64,000 nucleotides of DNA, taken from positions 1 to 64,000 of the forward strand of contig CANNZV010003183.1 of the NCBI GenBank assembly GCA_947561585.1. The letters run 5' to 3'. Each line of letters starts with the position of its first letter. Positions within the stretch are counted from its first letter, which is position 1. Positions 1 through 12,781 of this stretch are shown here, one piece after another. A program made the position numbers and the translations under genes. Source of the stretch: Caprella mutica. Lineage: Eukaryota > Arthropoda > Malacostraca > Amphipoda > Caprellidae. Under the pieces are notes generated by a model. That model was given only the letters and a program-made list of their open reading frames with translations. It did not search any database and was not told where the DNA came from.

Positions 1-1974
1 CATACAGTAGCACATACAGTAGCACATGCAGTAGCACATACAGTAGCACATACAGTAGTGCATACAGTAGTGCATATAGTAATACATACAGTAGCACATA
101 CAGTATACATACAGTAGCACATACAGTAATACATACAGTAGCACATACAGTAGCACATACAGTGGCACATACAGTAGCACATACAGTAGTGCATACAGTA
201 GCACATACAGTAGTGCATACAGTAGTACATACAGTTGCACATACAGTAGCACATACAGTAGCACATACAGTAGCACATACAGTAGCACATACAGTAGCAC
301 ATACAGTAGCACATACAGTAGCACATACAGTAGTGCATACAGTAGTGCATACAGTAGCACATACAGTAGCACATACAGTAATACATACAGTAGCACATAC
401 AGTAGCACATACAGTGGCACATACAGTAGCACATACAGTAGCACATACAGTAGCACATACAGTAGCACATACAGTAGTGCATACAGTAGTGCATACAGTA
501 GCACATACAGTAGCACATACAGTAATACATACAGTAGCACATACAGTAGCACATACAGTGGCACATACAGTAGCACATACAGTAGCACATACAGAAGCAC
601 ATACAGTAGCACATACAGTAGCACATACAGTATCACATACAGTAGCACATACAGAAGCACATACAGTAGCACATACAGTAGTGCATACAGTAGTGCATAC
701 AGTAGCACATACAGTAGTGCATACAGTAGCACATACAGTAGTGCATACAGTAGTGCATACAGTAGTGCATACAGTAGCACATACAGTAGCACATACAGTA
801 GCACATACAGTAGCACATACAGTAGCACATACAGTAGCACATACATTAGCACATACAGTAGCACATACAGTAGTGCATACAGCAGTGCATACAGTAGCAC
901 ATACAGTAGCACATACAGTAATACATACAGTAGCACATATAGTAGCACATACAGTGGCACATACAGTAGCACATACAGTAGTGCATACAGTAGCACATAC
1001 AGTAGTACATACAGTAGCACATACAGTAGTGCATACAGTAGCACATACAGTAGCACATACAGTGGCACATACAGTAATACATACAGTAGCACATACAGTA
1101 ATACATACAGTAGCACATACAGTAGCACATACAGTAATACATACAGTAGCACATACAGTAATACATACAGTAGCACATACAGTAGCACATACAGTAGCAC
1201 ATACAGTAGCACATACAGTAGCACATACAGTAGTGCATACAGTAGTGCATATAGTAATACATACAGTAGCACATACAGTAATACATACAGTAGCACATAC
1301 CGTAATACATACAGTAGCACATACAGTGGCACATACAGTAATACATACAGTAGCACATACAGTAATACATACAGTAGCACATACAGTAGCACATACAGTA
1401 ATACATACAGTAGCACATACAGTAATACATACAGTAGCACATACAGTAGCACATACAGTAGCACATACAGTAGCACATACAGTAGCACATACAGTAGTGC
1501 ATACAGTAGTGCATATAGTAATACATACAGTAGCACATACAGTAATACATACAGTAGCACATACAGTAATACATACAGTAGCACATACAGTTGCACATAC
1601 AGTAGCACATACAGTAGTGCATACAGTAGCACATACAGTAGCACATACATTAGCACATACAGTAGTGCATACAGTAGTGCATACAGTAGCACATACAGTA
1701 GCACATACAGTAGCACATACAGAAGCATATACAGTAGCACATACAGTAGCACATACAGAAGCACATACAGTAGCACCCACATAATCACATATAGTAGCAC
1801 ATACAGTAGCACATACAGTAGCACATACAGTAGCGCATACAGTAGCTCATACAGTAGCACATACAGTAGCACATATAGTAGCACATACAGTAGCGCATAC
1901 AGTAGTACACACAGTAGCACATACTGTAGCACATACAGTAGCACATACAGTAGCACATACAGTAACACATACAT
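1..1974. repeat. 12-bp tandem satellite (CACATACAGTAG unit), cut by window start
   Basis: About 160 head-to-tail copies of a 12-bp unit CACATACAGTAG with recurrent variants (TGCATACAGTAG, ATACATACAGTA, a few GAAG or GTTG forms). Variants recur in blocks. The pattern around GTGCATATAGTAATAC occurs at 1245 and again at 1509, 264 bp or 22 units apart, and the pattern beginning TAGTGC at 331 recurs at 475, 144 bp or 12 units apart, so higher-order structure is present. Because 12 is a multiple of 3, both strands stay open (AHTV-type and MCYC-type repeats); these frames are not genes. The array degrades after about 1780 and ends near 1974. Confidence 0.97.
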
Positions 1975-3789
1975 TTAATAATTTTCCATCGCAACTATTG
2001 GTGGAAATCAGTTTCAAATTTCAATTCGTTCGAGTGTTTTTTCAATGAAAGTACAAAGCTGTTCGTTCAGATGGGACTCTGTCAAAGTTAATTAATTACC
2101 TCACCTAAAATACACACGAATTGAATGGTAATTAGTAAAGCTAATTATTTGGTGGTGCAGAGACTAACTAACCTGCATTACAGTGAAAGAACTCGTAAAT
2201 TTGTAATGTTCTGGAACTTTATCACTGCGCTGTGATTAGAGGACAAATAGGGTAAAGATCTATCTATTAATACTGAGTAAAGGGACTAAGTAGATGCAAC
2301 CCTCACTCGGTATAACTAAGGAAAGTTATCAAAATATTTTATAGATCATTCACCTTTTTTCTTTTCAGTTGTCGTAGTATCCACAATCATCATTTTTTTA
2401 AGTTTAAGTTATCTTTGATTGATACAAAATAGTTCCTTTCTTCAGTGCAGTAATTCAATGGTTACTTATCAAATGTTTTGGTTTGTATTACTAGAGTAGA
2501 ATGAAATCTTGTAGTGAATGCAGCATCTTGAGTGAGGAAATACTCTTTATTGTGAAACAATTATCTTTTGTTTGCTATTTCAAATATATTGCTACAATAA
2601 TAATGCTACAATTTTATCCAAGTACAAAGGACTTAATCACATTTTGGCAAGGAAGTTCAGAAAGAAGAAAAGTAAATGTTTTGATAGCTGTCTTCTTCCC
2701 GAGATCTTTCTTCTCAAAATATAATATCGAAATTACAGCTATTGTTAAAGCTAAAGAAAAGATGAGAAGACTTAAATCTTGAGAGAAGAATTTTGAACTT
2801 TCGTTAAAAATTGAAATATAACAATTGGCTTGGTTTTTTTATATTTCCTATGCTATTTTTATCGTTTAATTTATATCAATAATGCTATCAAGTTACAAAC
2901 TATCAAAATAATTGTTTTAAATTATACGAAAACTAGCTATAGATTTTTTAGTTCTATTGAATACGAAACAATAAATTAAAGTAAGTGATGTGAGAGCTGT
3001 ATATTAACTATGAGGTCTGAAAAACTGATGCAGCGTTATTAGTTTTTTAGAACTGTTATGAATCTTAAAATATATAAAACATTATTCGTATACATCTAAC
3101 CTTTCACAATTTTGATGTAAAATGTGGAAGCCACATTGTGAAAAAACGCTGCAGTAGCTTGAAGTGTAAGCGTTGAATAAAACAAAAAATCGAGGAAAAA
3201 AAAATTATATGAAAAATTATTTTAAATGAAATACATCTAATGATATAAAGTGATATTTTACATTCATAAAATATTTAGTTAAATAAGTGTAGTTGCATAA
3301 AACTAATAAAACAATTTACAACATTATATTAAATAGGTAACGATATATTATTTTCCTTCAAAGGAAGACAATACACTTCAAAGAAAAGTGTACCTATCCG
3401 TAAATTTAATTTTCTTCACACTTTTCTAGTTTCCAAATATTTTTAAATCTTAAAAATTTGTTATTGTGTGTCTAGAAAATTAAAAAAAATTTAATCATTA
3501 AAATTTCAAAATTATATATTTGCAAATATGAAATTTGTAAACTGTCAAATTCATTCCGAATATACTTTTCTTTGACAGTACATGGAAAAGGGAATAAATA
3601 TAATAAATATTTTGAGATGCAGATATACATATATGACATAAGAGAAAACAGTTCCCGAGAAATAATAAAGATTTCTTCTCACTTAAATCAGTGTCTTAAT
3701 TGAACTGAAATATAATAATAAAGAAAACATTTCCTTCATATTTCCTGTAAAGAATTATTTAATCTTTTAGAAGCATGCAATATTATAAA
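1975..3789. other. AT-rich unique-looking DNA, no gene seen
   Basis: I see no recognisable gene, RNA or repeat. A 93-codon open frame at 2501-2782 (+) has no recognisable motif and lies in ordinary AT-rich sequence, so I do not call it. Confidence 0.6.
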
Positions 3790-4068
3790 ACTATGACGCA
3801 AATATACCACTTTAGTAACACTCCTTTGACACAGATCCAACACCTTACTACAACCCGGGCACAAAAACACCACATTACCAACACCCTGACACAAATACAC
3901 CACATTACTACCAACACCCTGACGCAAATACACCACATTACTGACAGCACCCTGACGTAAATACACAACATTTCCACCACAACACTGACGCAAATGCACC
4001 ACATTACCACTACTCTGACACAAATACACTATATTACCACAACCCTGACACAAATACACCAAATTACG
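3790..4068. repeat. Degenerate minisatellite of about 30 bp
   Basis: About eight imperfect copies of a unit containing CCCTGACACAAATACACCAC followed by ATTAC and a variable spacer. Spacing is uneven (about 27-33 bp). Open frames on both strands here follow the repeat and are not genes. Confidence 0.85.
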
Positions 4069-4069
4069 C

Positions 4070-4208
4070 TTCTAGGAAAATTCAACCGAGGAAAGTTCCA
4101 CTGCGGAAAATTCCAAAGCGGAAAGTTCCACTGAGAAATATTCCATTAAGGAAAATTCCACTGAGGAAATTTTTACTGGGATAATTCCACTGAGGAAAAT
4201 TCCACCAA
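4070..4208. repeat. Solitary foldback-type arm (GGAAAATTCCACTGA modules)
   Basis: Begins CTTCTAGGAAAATTCAACCG and continues as about seven degenerate 18-20-bp modules of GGAAA(A/G)TTCCACTGA. The opening closely resembles the outer ends of the elements at 35301-41452 (rc end GTTCTAGGTAAATTCC) and 42108-55400 (rc end GGGTCTAGGAAAATTG). No inverted partner with similar modules and flanking direct repeats was found, so this is either a solo arm or one end of a decayed element. Confidence 0.55.
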
Positions 4209-4860
4209 ACGAAATCCAATATTTAAAAATCAACCATGAACTTTTTCTTAGGATTTCACTGGAAAAATTAAATTTAGTAATCATTATTTTCTGAAAAAAT
4301 ACTGTTCCGTCCAAATGGCAGTCGATATTATATTTTGATAAATTATTTTAGTTGATCAGGTGATAGTATTCTAGTAAGTTGATAGCTAGGAAACGTTTAC
4401 TTCATTAAAATATTTATTTATCTCTGTTCAATATTATTCTAGCAGAGTGTTGGATAGTGTCTTTAACCAATAAGGCTATGGAAATTTAAAATATATTTGT
4501 GTGAAACATTTTTGTGCAACTTCCTTTCTTACATTATTTTATTTATCTATTTTCGATTATGTAATTGTAGTGGTTTGAAGTATAATTTATAGCTTTCTGC
4601 TTGGATATCAAGACGAAAACGGATTAACATATCTACAAGATATGGTACAGTTATAAGTTGCTCTTACAAGAATTAAACGATGTGAAAATTCCAGATGAAT
4701 GTATTGAAAAGCAATTTAAAATTTTTTATACAAGAAATTGATCGAATAATATCTTGAAATTTCATAGTATAGTTACATATTATTTACAATTTCTTACAAG
4801 AAATAATGATTTAACATAATAATTTGATTTAATAGGTAAAAGATATCAATTAATTATAAA
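4209..4860. other. AT-rich DNA, no gene seen
   Basis: No recognisable coding, RNA or repeat feature was seen. Confidence 0.5.
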
Positions 4861-4868
4861 TTAACCAA

Positions 4869-5172
4869 TGGACGAAAAAACTATATCTTGGTCTCTTTTT
4901 TTAAAATAGTTTCAAAGGAAGAAATGTAATCACCCTGTATTAAATTGTCTACCATTATAATAATATTTTTTCCTGTTATTCAATGCCTTTTAGTATGTAA
5001 AATCACAGAGTGAGCTCTAAGAATAACCTTCGCGCAATGACCAAAAAAAAACACCGTCACTCTTTGCTTACCTGTTCTTAAACTATGTCCATCAATTCAA
5101 AATAGTTTTTGCAAGTTAATAGTACAATAAGAGACGGAGAAAAAGAGACCAAGATACAGTTTTTTTCGTCCA
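4869..5172. mobile_element. MITE with about 34-bp TIRs, hAT-like target duplication
   Basis: The left end (TGGACGAAAAAACTATATCT, then TGGTCTCTTTTT) is mirrored at the right end, which in reverse complement reads TGGACGAAAAAAACTGTATC, then TTGGTCTCTTTTT. Flanking 8-mers TTAACCAA (4861-4868) and CTAACTAA (5173-5180) match at 6 of 8 positions, compatible with an old hAT-type 8-bp duplication. About 304 bp with no coding capacity, so a non-autonomous element. The superfamily call is inference from the duplication length. Confidence 0.7.
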
Positions 5173-5180
5173 CTAACTAA

Positions 5181-7282
5181 CGATTTACAAGTATTATGAA
5201 AAGCGGAAACATTTTTGTGGCCCATAATGTTTATTAAAAATATAATTTTCATATAAATACGAGGCAATTGAATCACGCTTGAAACGATCAGTGTGTGGAT
5301 TTAAAGACAGAAATTATTATCAAGACTGAGGTGGATTAATTTTTCTACAAGATATAGCGCATACCTTACATTAATGAATTATTTTTTATTTTTGTTACTA
5401 TATTTAATAAGTTTGAATAGTAGAATTCGTCCTCATCATTAATATCTAAACTGATTGTACTCTTTGTGCTCAGTGCTCACAAACTATATTCTCGTATAAC
5501 ACATATTTTAACTGCCCCTACTTAAAGCTCGAACTTGCATTCAAAATGAAAATTAACTTAACTATAATCAGATTTGCGGAACAAGAGGCTTGATAAAATT
5601 TCTTTAATAGTTTTTGTAGGTAAAATTATCTTAATCTCAAGTAGAAGAAGCTTAGCAATATTTTTCCTTAGGTGTTGCATTCCTTAGGTGTGGCAGATGA
5701 GACTGTGTTCAACTGCCCTGAGCCTCAGATTAATAGATTTAAATATTTGATTCATAAAAATAAATATAAAATACTGCTGTAACTATATTTAAAGGACATT
5801 ACTATTATATTTTGTGGCTAAATTGTTACTGTTGATTAGTCATTATATATATTGATAATAAAATTAAAATATAATTAAAATTCCCAAACTATTATCTATC
5901 TGTAAAAGTTTGTGGGCAATTAAATAAATAAAGAAATTTATATTCATAATTATTACAGTAAATGCCGAAGTTATTCTTTCAAAGAAATTGATATATGGTT
6001 TGTCGCTTATTTGATACTTTTGTTCTTATGAAACCTAATATAATTAACAATTTTAATGGGAAGAATATCCCACACCGTAAGTGTTGATATCATTACAGTA
6101 TACCAGCAAGAGTGACTCTTTGCAACTCTTTCCGAAACTTTTCTCAAGACTCTTAGTTTGGTTTGTAAATTAGTCTCAATAGTGAATGGTAAATTAAGTA
6201 TTTCGACATGAAAGAAAGAGCTGTTGTTAAGAAAGTTTATAAAAACACTTATATATGAAGTAAATGAAGTAAGTGATACTATCGCATATAAATGCTACAG
6301 ATAATAATTGATATAAATATCTCTCTTTATATTAATTTAGAAACTAACTGCACTTAATTTGTCAAAGATATGTGGTAAGTGACTTAGATCTTAGAGCCGA
6401 TATCATTATGTATCAAATTATAATGAATTAAATTCTCTAGTTCTTAAAAGTATATAGAGAGCAGAAAATTTATAGCTATTTTATTTTTTTCTATGATGCA
6501 TGACACTATAAGAAAATTGGATGATATTTCATTAATATTAAATCATTTATTAAACATAATTTTTTTCTTAACAAATGATTTCGCAATATAAAGTAATTCA
6601 TGAGAATAAGTCAGGAAACTGGAAATCTACGTTTACTAAAATAATGATAATTTCAAATACAAAATAAACTACAATATTTCAGTTACAAGAACAAAAGTTT
6701 TCAATTTTCTTACTAAGTAATAAGAGGCAGTTAGTATTTTATGGGAGTTGTTTGGACTGTAAGGATATATTTTGGTAAATAGTAATTATTAGGCAATGGG
6801 CTTTTAATGTCAGATAATTATTTATATTAATAATTATATTTGATTAGGTAAGTGCATTTATAAATTGCTCTCTCATGTATTAGTCAGTTAATGTTTAATT
6901 GACTTTATTACTTTGAATGTTTTTTCACTTAAAATTTTCTTTATCGTCGCCATTTCATTTCATTTTATTATCGGATAAAAATAAATTATTTTTTGTCTCC
7001 AGACAGGGAGAAATTAATTAGACAAAAATCACTTATTTTTTACTCACTTTAATGGACTTTGCGATAAAAATGAGAAGAATTTTAAGATCTTCATTCCATT
7101 TAGATGAGCGAGTCACTTCATTTTACCTTGAAAATTAATTTGCAATGATATTATTATTAAATGACGTATGGAAATTTTTATAATGAAATAGTATCAATAT
7201 TACTGAAACCTTTATTCATAGATATCTACAATGTATAAATATTTTGTAAATATTCTATAATGAATTGATAGAAAAAAATATA
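5181..7282. other. AT-rich DNA, no gene seen
   Basis: Long A/T-rich stretch with frequent stops in all frames and no tandem array or recognisable coding motif. Confidence 0.5.
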
Positions 7283-7739
7283 TCTGATATGGTGAATGGT
7301 ATATTCAATCCCAGTAAGTTCCACCCCACTTTACGGGTTCGGGTTGATTAGTCATTAATACTAATCTTTTATAAATATTGTGAATAATACTAATTAACTT
7401 GAATAGTACTATTCAAATTGAACCTTTTGTTGGCAAATCAAAAGCCATTTATTTTTCACTACACATGTGATAGAACAGCAGAAAGAGAGGTTGTGTGAAT
7501 GCACTTCATCAATTTAATCTATCCTGAAGATGTCTTTATGGACAATGGAAGAGTAGGAATTTGGCGTCCCATTGGCTTCAAACTGTCGTAATTTGGATTT
7601 TGTTTTTTCCTTTTTCCATGTTTATCAATCTTTAACAGCTACTTGCAGTTTTAGAGGTATATTTTATGCTCTTCATTTATGCGGTCTTAGATTTAATGTT
7701 AGGTAGACTCGTATACTGGCAGACGAAAACATTTGTCTC

Positions 7740-7880
7740 TGATAGGTGGTAGGTGGTATAGATCATGAAGCCGATTATTACCTTTCTGACAACTCTTTCC
7801 AGTCACTTGCGTTTAATTTCCTTTTGTCGTCAGCTTTAAAGCCTTTTGTTCAGAAACAGACGTTAAACTTCTAATTATAA
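7740..7880 (+). repeat. Dispersed repeat R1, partial copy
   Basis: Contains TTTAATTTCCTTTTGTCGTCAGC and a downstream GACGTTAAAC box also seen in the copies at 7925-8190, 16012-16230 and, reversed, 54865-55115. No coding potential recognised. Confidence 0.6.
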
Positions 7881-7924
7881 TAACGATATGCTCTCCAGCT
7901 ACGAAGTCCTAGATTTTCATTAGC

Positions 7925-8190
7925 TTTATTACTATCACCTCCTTATTTTCCGCTTCCATCCATGGGATCTGCAATCAGTGTTTGTGTCCTTTGTAGTCAC
8001 ATTCTTTGGTAAGTGACTGCATTCACTGATTAACTGTTTTACCTTTATGAGCACTATGTGGCGGATGATTTTGAACTTGGAGTCAATTTACTTTCTGACT
8101 TCTTGTCTAGTCATTTTTAATAAATTTCTTCTTGACGTCAGCGATATGGCTTTTGGCTCCGAAATGACGTTTAACACACTACTAAAGTAA
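7925..8190 (+). repeat. Dispersed repeat R1, long copy
   Basis: Matches the reverse complement of 54865-55115 along most of its length. Shared blocks are a TGTCC(T/C)TT box, an ATTC(T/C)TTGGT box, AAGTGACTGCA-type words, the pair TTTCTGACT and CAGCGATATGGCTTTTGG, and the terminal GACGTTTAAC/GACGTTGAAC box. Function and classification unknown; probably a non-autonomous transposon or SINE-like family. Confidence 0.65.
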
Positions 8191-8193
8191 ACT

Positions 8194-8500
8194 AATTGAA
8201 GAGTAACTTTGATTAGTGATCTACGCAAGAGTTGTATAGTGCTCTACGCGCGTAGATCCCTCAATAATTATGCAGAATAACACCAAATGTAAAGTGCTCT
8301 ACGCGTGTAGATTACTATAAAAACGGCAAATCGTGACACGTAAAGTGATCTACGCGCGTAGATCACAGGCGTTGCAAGTGAGTGAAGTGAAGAGTGATCT
8401 ACGTGCGCCAGTGTTATGCGTAGATCATTATTCACTGTATGTGCTACACCGTGTGAAGAGTGCTCTACGCAAGTTATGTTACGCGGCCTCTGATTGGTTG
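8194..8500. repeat. Left arm of an inverted repeat pair, GATCTACGC modules
   Basis: Starts AATTGAAGAGTAACTTTGAT, then repeats the module AGTG(A/C)TCTACGCGCGTAGATC five to six times at about 60-bp spacing, and ends near CCTCTGATTGGTTG. The reverse complement of 23802-24095 has the same start, module order and CTTCTGATTGGCTAG end. The core GATCTACGCGCGTAGATC is a perfect palindrome and locally GC-rich in an AT-rich setting. The 60-codon frame at 8333-8515 merely reads through it. Confidence 0.85.
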
Positions 8501-8892
8501 AAATTCATTTTCTAAAAATATTGCTCATTTATTGAAAACTATTTCAATGGTGGACTGTGATAGAGGTAACTATTAAAAAATCAACTTTTTATTGAGGTTA
8601 TAAATGTAATAGTTATTGTCAAAATGAATATAAAGTTTATAATGAAAATTGTATGTACGGAGAATTATCATTTTTCTTTCAATTATTATTACATTTACAA
8701 ATATTTAGTGATAACATGCTTCATAAATATTTATTATTGAAATTAATATCTAGACACCTTGTCAGCTTCTACAATATTAATCTCACAGGAGAATATTTGG
8801 AGGGCTGAGAGGTAACTGTGCTTCTAAACAGTATTGTCCTTACGATGAAAGATAAAGTCGGGAAAGAACGAACCCAACTATACCATTTACAG

Positions 8893-9045
8893 GTCTAATT
8901 GATCCAAATGAAATAATATTTGATCCAAGAGAATATCAATTTTATCAAAGTGAATTTGACTTTGCACCATGTGAAATTGAATTTGATCTTTATGCAATTG
9001 AATTTGATCCATGATAAATAATACTTGATCCAAGTGAAATTATTG
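8893..9045. repeat. Degenerate tandem repeat, TTTGATCCAAGTGAAAT type
   Basis: About seven imperfect copies of a 20-25-bp word built on (A)ATTTGATCCA(A/T)G with GAAATTGA spacers. Too diverged to define one unit. Confidence 0.6.
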
Positions 9046-9189
9046 AATATTTTATCATTCCGATACCTCACATTTTGTGTCTTTGTCTGTTGGTTGGTTG
9101 CAAGAAAAATGTCACGCTTTTAACATTTAATATATAAGAAAAATATTTGTATAACTTATGTGAGATTATGATCGGCACATCATAATTTC

Positions 9190-10215
9190 TCATTGACTCC
9201 TTAACATTTCATTGTTTATCATAATCTTTGATTGCCCACCATAATCTTTCATTGCCCACCAAAATCTTTCATTACCCTCAATAATCTTCCATTGCCCACA
9301 ATAATCTTTCATTGCCCACAATAATCTTTCATTGTCCACAATAATCTTTCATTGCCCACCATAATCATTCATTGCCCACTATAATCTTTCATTGCCAACC
9401 ATAGTCTTTCATTGCCCACAATAATCTTTTATTGCCCACAATAATCTTTCATTGCCCACCATAATCATTCATTGCCCACTATAATCTTTCATTGCCAACC
9501 ATAATCTTTCATTGCCCACCATAATCTTTCTTTGCCCTCAATAATCTTTCATTGCCAACCATAATATTTCATTGACAACCATAATCTTTCATTATCCACC
9601 ATAATCCTTGATTTCCCACTATAATATTTCATTGCCAACCATAATATTTCATTATCCACCATAATCCTTCATTTCCCACTATAATCTTTCATTGCCCACC
9701 ATAATCCTTCATTTCCCACTATAATCTTTCATTACCCGCTATAATCTATCATTGCTCACCATAATCTTCCATTGCCCACCATAATCTTTCATTGCCCACC
9801 ATGATCTTTCATTGCTCACCATAATCTTCCATTGTCCACCATGATCTTTCATTGTCCACCATAATCTTTCAGTACCCACCATAATCTTTCATTGCCCACC
9901 ATAATCTTTCTTTGCCCTCAATAATCTTTCATTGCCAACCATAATATTTCATTGCCAACCATAATATTTCATTGACAACCATAATCCTTCATTTCCCACT
10001 ATAATCTTTCATTGCCCACCATAATCTTTCATTTCCCACTATAATCTTTCATTACCCGCTATAATCTTCCATTGCCCACCCTAATCTTCTATTCATTGCC
10101 CATCCAAAAATGTTTCATTGCCAACCATTATATATAATCTTTTATGGCCAACCAAAAATACTATATTATTGCCCACCATAATAATATATCATTGTCCACT
10201 ATAATAATCTCCAAA
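9190..10215. repeat. 20-bp minisatellite, ATAATCTTTCATTGCCCACC
   Basis: About 50 tandem copies of the 20-bp unit ATAATCTTTCATTGCCCACC. Variants such as ACAATAATC, CACTATAATC and CCAACCATAATA recur in the same order in separate blocks (9361-9500 and 9601-9730 each show internal duplications), and the array decays at both ends. Confidence 0.95.
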
Positions 10216-11020
10216 ATCCACCATTTTAATTGGCCTATCAATATATTTTATGATCCCCATTATACATAAAATTTATTTACATAAAATTTATTTAACTAAA
10301 TACATACAAATAGCTCTTTCCTACTTCACGTCCCTAAATTAAATAGGGACGTGCACTAGGAAGGGGGTATTTTTAAATCAATTTATCTCAAATTTCATTA
10401 AATTTCATCTGATTAAAATATATCGCACAAATAATTATTAATTGACAGAAAAATTAGTATCTTAACTACAAATACAAATAATACCAGAAAGGAATATTTG
10501 AATTTGAAATTTAGCAAATTAAAGAATATAGATTTGGAAAACAGATTGAAATATATATTATATAGTTTAGTACTATATACTCCTGCTTTTTCTTGAAATG
10601 GTTATCAATATGAGAAAATTATTGATTTATGATTATTTCATCCTAGTTCACGTGGAATTACGGTCAGTTGAAATGTTATTCCACAACGTGCAAAAAAGTC
10701 TATGGGAGAATGTAACCACATTTAAAAATGTATTTTTTTTTTAAATTATGTTATCATTTTTTTTCAGAATGCGAATTTGAAGAAATGACTATTAAATAAT
10801 TGTAGAGTGAAAATTTTTGAACAAAATGAAACGAACCATATGTCTCTATGTCAAATAATGAGAGAGAAATAGGGATTTTAATAAAATTTGAATTTTGCGG
10901 GGTTTTTACGGGGGGGGGGAGTTAAATTAGTTAGACACTCCCTTCAAAGACTATATTTTTACATTAAAAAGAAAGAGAAAACAAATGAGTTTAATTCCAA
11001 ACGTTTGGTAGAATGTGTAA
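10216..11020. other. AT-rich DNA, no gene seen
   Basis: No recognisable coding sequence. A short G homopolymer run lies at about 10910-10920. Confidence 0.5.
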
Positions 11021-11822
11021 ATATGATACACAGATAGACAGTGGTTTACAAAACGCAAGTCCACCCCAAGTGACTGTATAAGAACAAACCTATTTACAAA
11101 CATTCAAGCTTTGAATGACCAGAAACTAATGCAATGAATTACATTAGATGTTAACACGAATATATAGTATATATTTGTAAATAAAATAACAGTTTATAAA
11201 GAAATAGAAGTATACAGTTAAAAACATTATTTTTTCTCTCTGTAATCATACTACCTAGTTTAATTATTCGATTGAAATATTTGTTATTTAAGATTCTAGA
11301 ATAATCATATCCAATAATAATTAAATGTTAGTTCAACATTTGAATATAATTTGGTTATAGCAATACAGAGACCATTTGACAATGGTATAGAGTCATATAC
11401 TATAGCTTTTATTTGCAGTTCTAGGCTCATTAATTTGTTAAACATTACGATAGGTACCTAAAAACTACTGATAGAGGGGGAGGGAGGGAGTGAGATGATG
11501 TTTGAGCGTATACTACTATATAGGGATATACTGATTTGGGGAAAATGCATTTTCACAACTATGGTCGTTGTAAAAAAATATTATTGAAATATATAAAATC
11601 AAAATCTAGATAAAAAGATGTATTATTGTGACTGTTATTTGAATGACGATTTGTGATATATTGAGTAAATTTTATACTGATGAGTGATGACCATTTTACA
11701 TATGATATGGTTCATACTACCTAGTTTAATTATTCGATTGAAATATTTGTTATTAAATTTAAATAAATATTTTGATATAAGAATATTGATTAGTTATGTA
11801 CAATTTAGATAGCTGACTAATT

Positions 11823-11959
11823 AGGGTAAGTTCCGAGTTATCGAACGGTTACATTTTCGAGCACGTAAAATATGTATTTTAATTATTATTTTATACTCAT
11901 AATAACCTTTTTTACTTGTTCGTAAAACTGGAACCGTTCGATAACTTGGTACTTACTCT
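11823..11959. mobile_element. Small foldback MITE, AGTTATCGAACGG ends, copy 1
   Basis: AGGGTAAGTTCCGAGTTATC at the left is inverted at the right as GATAACTTGGTACTTACTCT. About 137 bp, no coding capacity. A second copy lies at 19097-19234 inside the duplicated module, and a partial third end at 15861-15893. Confidence 0.65.
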
Positions 11960-12119
11960 ATAGATAGGTAGAATATTTTTGATTATTTTCCCTATACGGC
12001 TATACTTTAGTAACTTGGTACCTAGTAACAACAGTCTTTTAGTTAAAACTTATGGGATCGGATACCCATAGTACTCGGAAAGTGAGGGGTTAAGGGGGAC
12101 TGGGGAGGGTAGCACTATG

Positions 12120-12330
12120 GTTAATGGCAGGGGGTGTAGGTCATAACCCCCTCCCCCCCCCCCCGGTCAGTGGTCAAGAAACCCCATGTTTTTTAATCCT
12201 TATTTACTTATATTATTTAATCCTTCTCGACACTTTTGTAGTTCATTACTGATTAAACATAAAATATATGTATATCGGGGGGCGTGCCGCCCCCCAACTC
12301 CCCTGCCAGGTCATTAAACTATAGTTCATT
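12120..12330 (+). repeat. Dispersed repeat R2 with C-rich tract
   Basis: A poly-C tract, then GGTCA, then a stretch including TTTAATCCTTATTTAC, CACTTTTGTAGTTCATTACT and a G/C-rich box, ending at CCCTGCCAGGTCATTAAAC. The same series is found at 20740-21080 (+) and, reversed, at 16690-16990. Shorter pieces lie at 14405-14480 and 20460-20600. Confidence 0.7.
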
Positions 12331-12689
12331 TAGTGTAACAAATAAATAAACTATTTATAAATTATAAGTCATAATAATTTGTGTTATTTACCGCTATAGT
12401 GAAAATAATTTTTAAATACAGAATATAATGAAGTTTATATTATTTTCGAACATGAAAGTTTACAGTTTTTATGTTTCAGAAGAATTAGTGTAAACAATGA
12501 AGGTAGTACGTATAGTGCAACAGAGTAATAAGTTCCATGGTTGGTACTAAGGAAGGTTAGTTAGATATCGATATCTAACCTTATTATCCAACTATTGACA
12601 AGCAATGCAATTCCTTTTTTAGATCTCAAAGGCATTGTTACTAGTGTAACTAGTGTATGCACGTTATACCTTCCTGGACACGACACCTC

Positions 12690-12780
12690 TATAGTCCCGC
12701 AGATTGTGTACCTAGGTAAGTAATTAGTGCAACTAACTACAGTGTACCTAAGTAACCAAGGGTGTAGGTCATAGGGTATG
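12690..12780. repeat. Short run of CCTAGGTAA and ACTAGTGTA words
   Basis: Several degenerate copies of the about 20-bp word CTAGTGTAACTAGTGTA/CCTAGGTAAGTAA precede the 28-bp array. Same word family as at 13480-13575 and 21080-22220. Confidence 0.5.
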
Positions 12781-12781
12781 G

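Noticed and set aside
162..1784. 540-codon open frame of AHTV repeats
   Set aside because: A 12-bp repeat keeps any stop-free frame open on both strands; no start context, no non-repeat domain.
2501..2782. 93-codon open frame
   Set aside because: No recognisable motif, compositional bias as in non-coding AT-rich DNA, no supporting splice or promoter signals seen.
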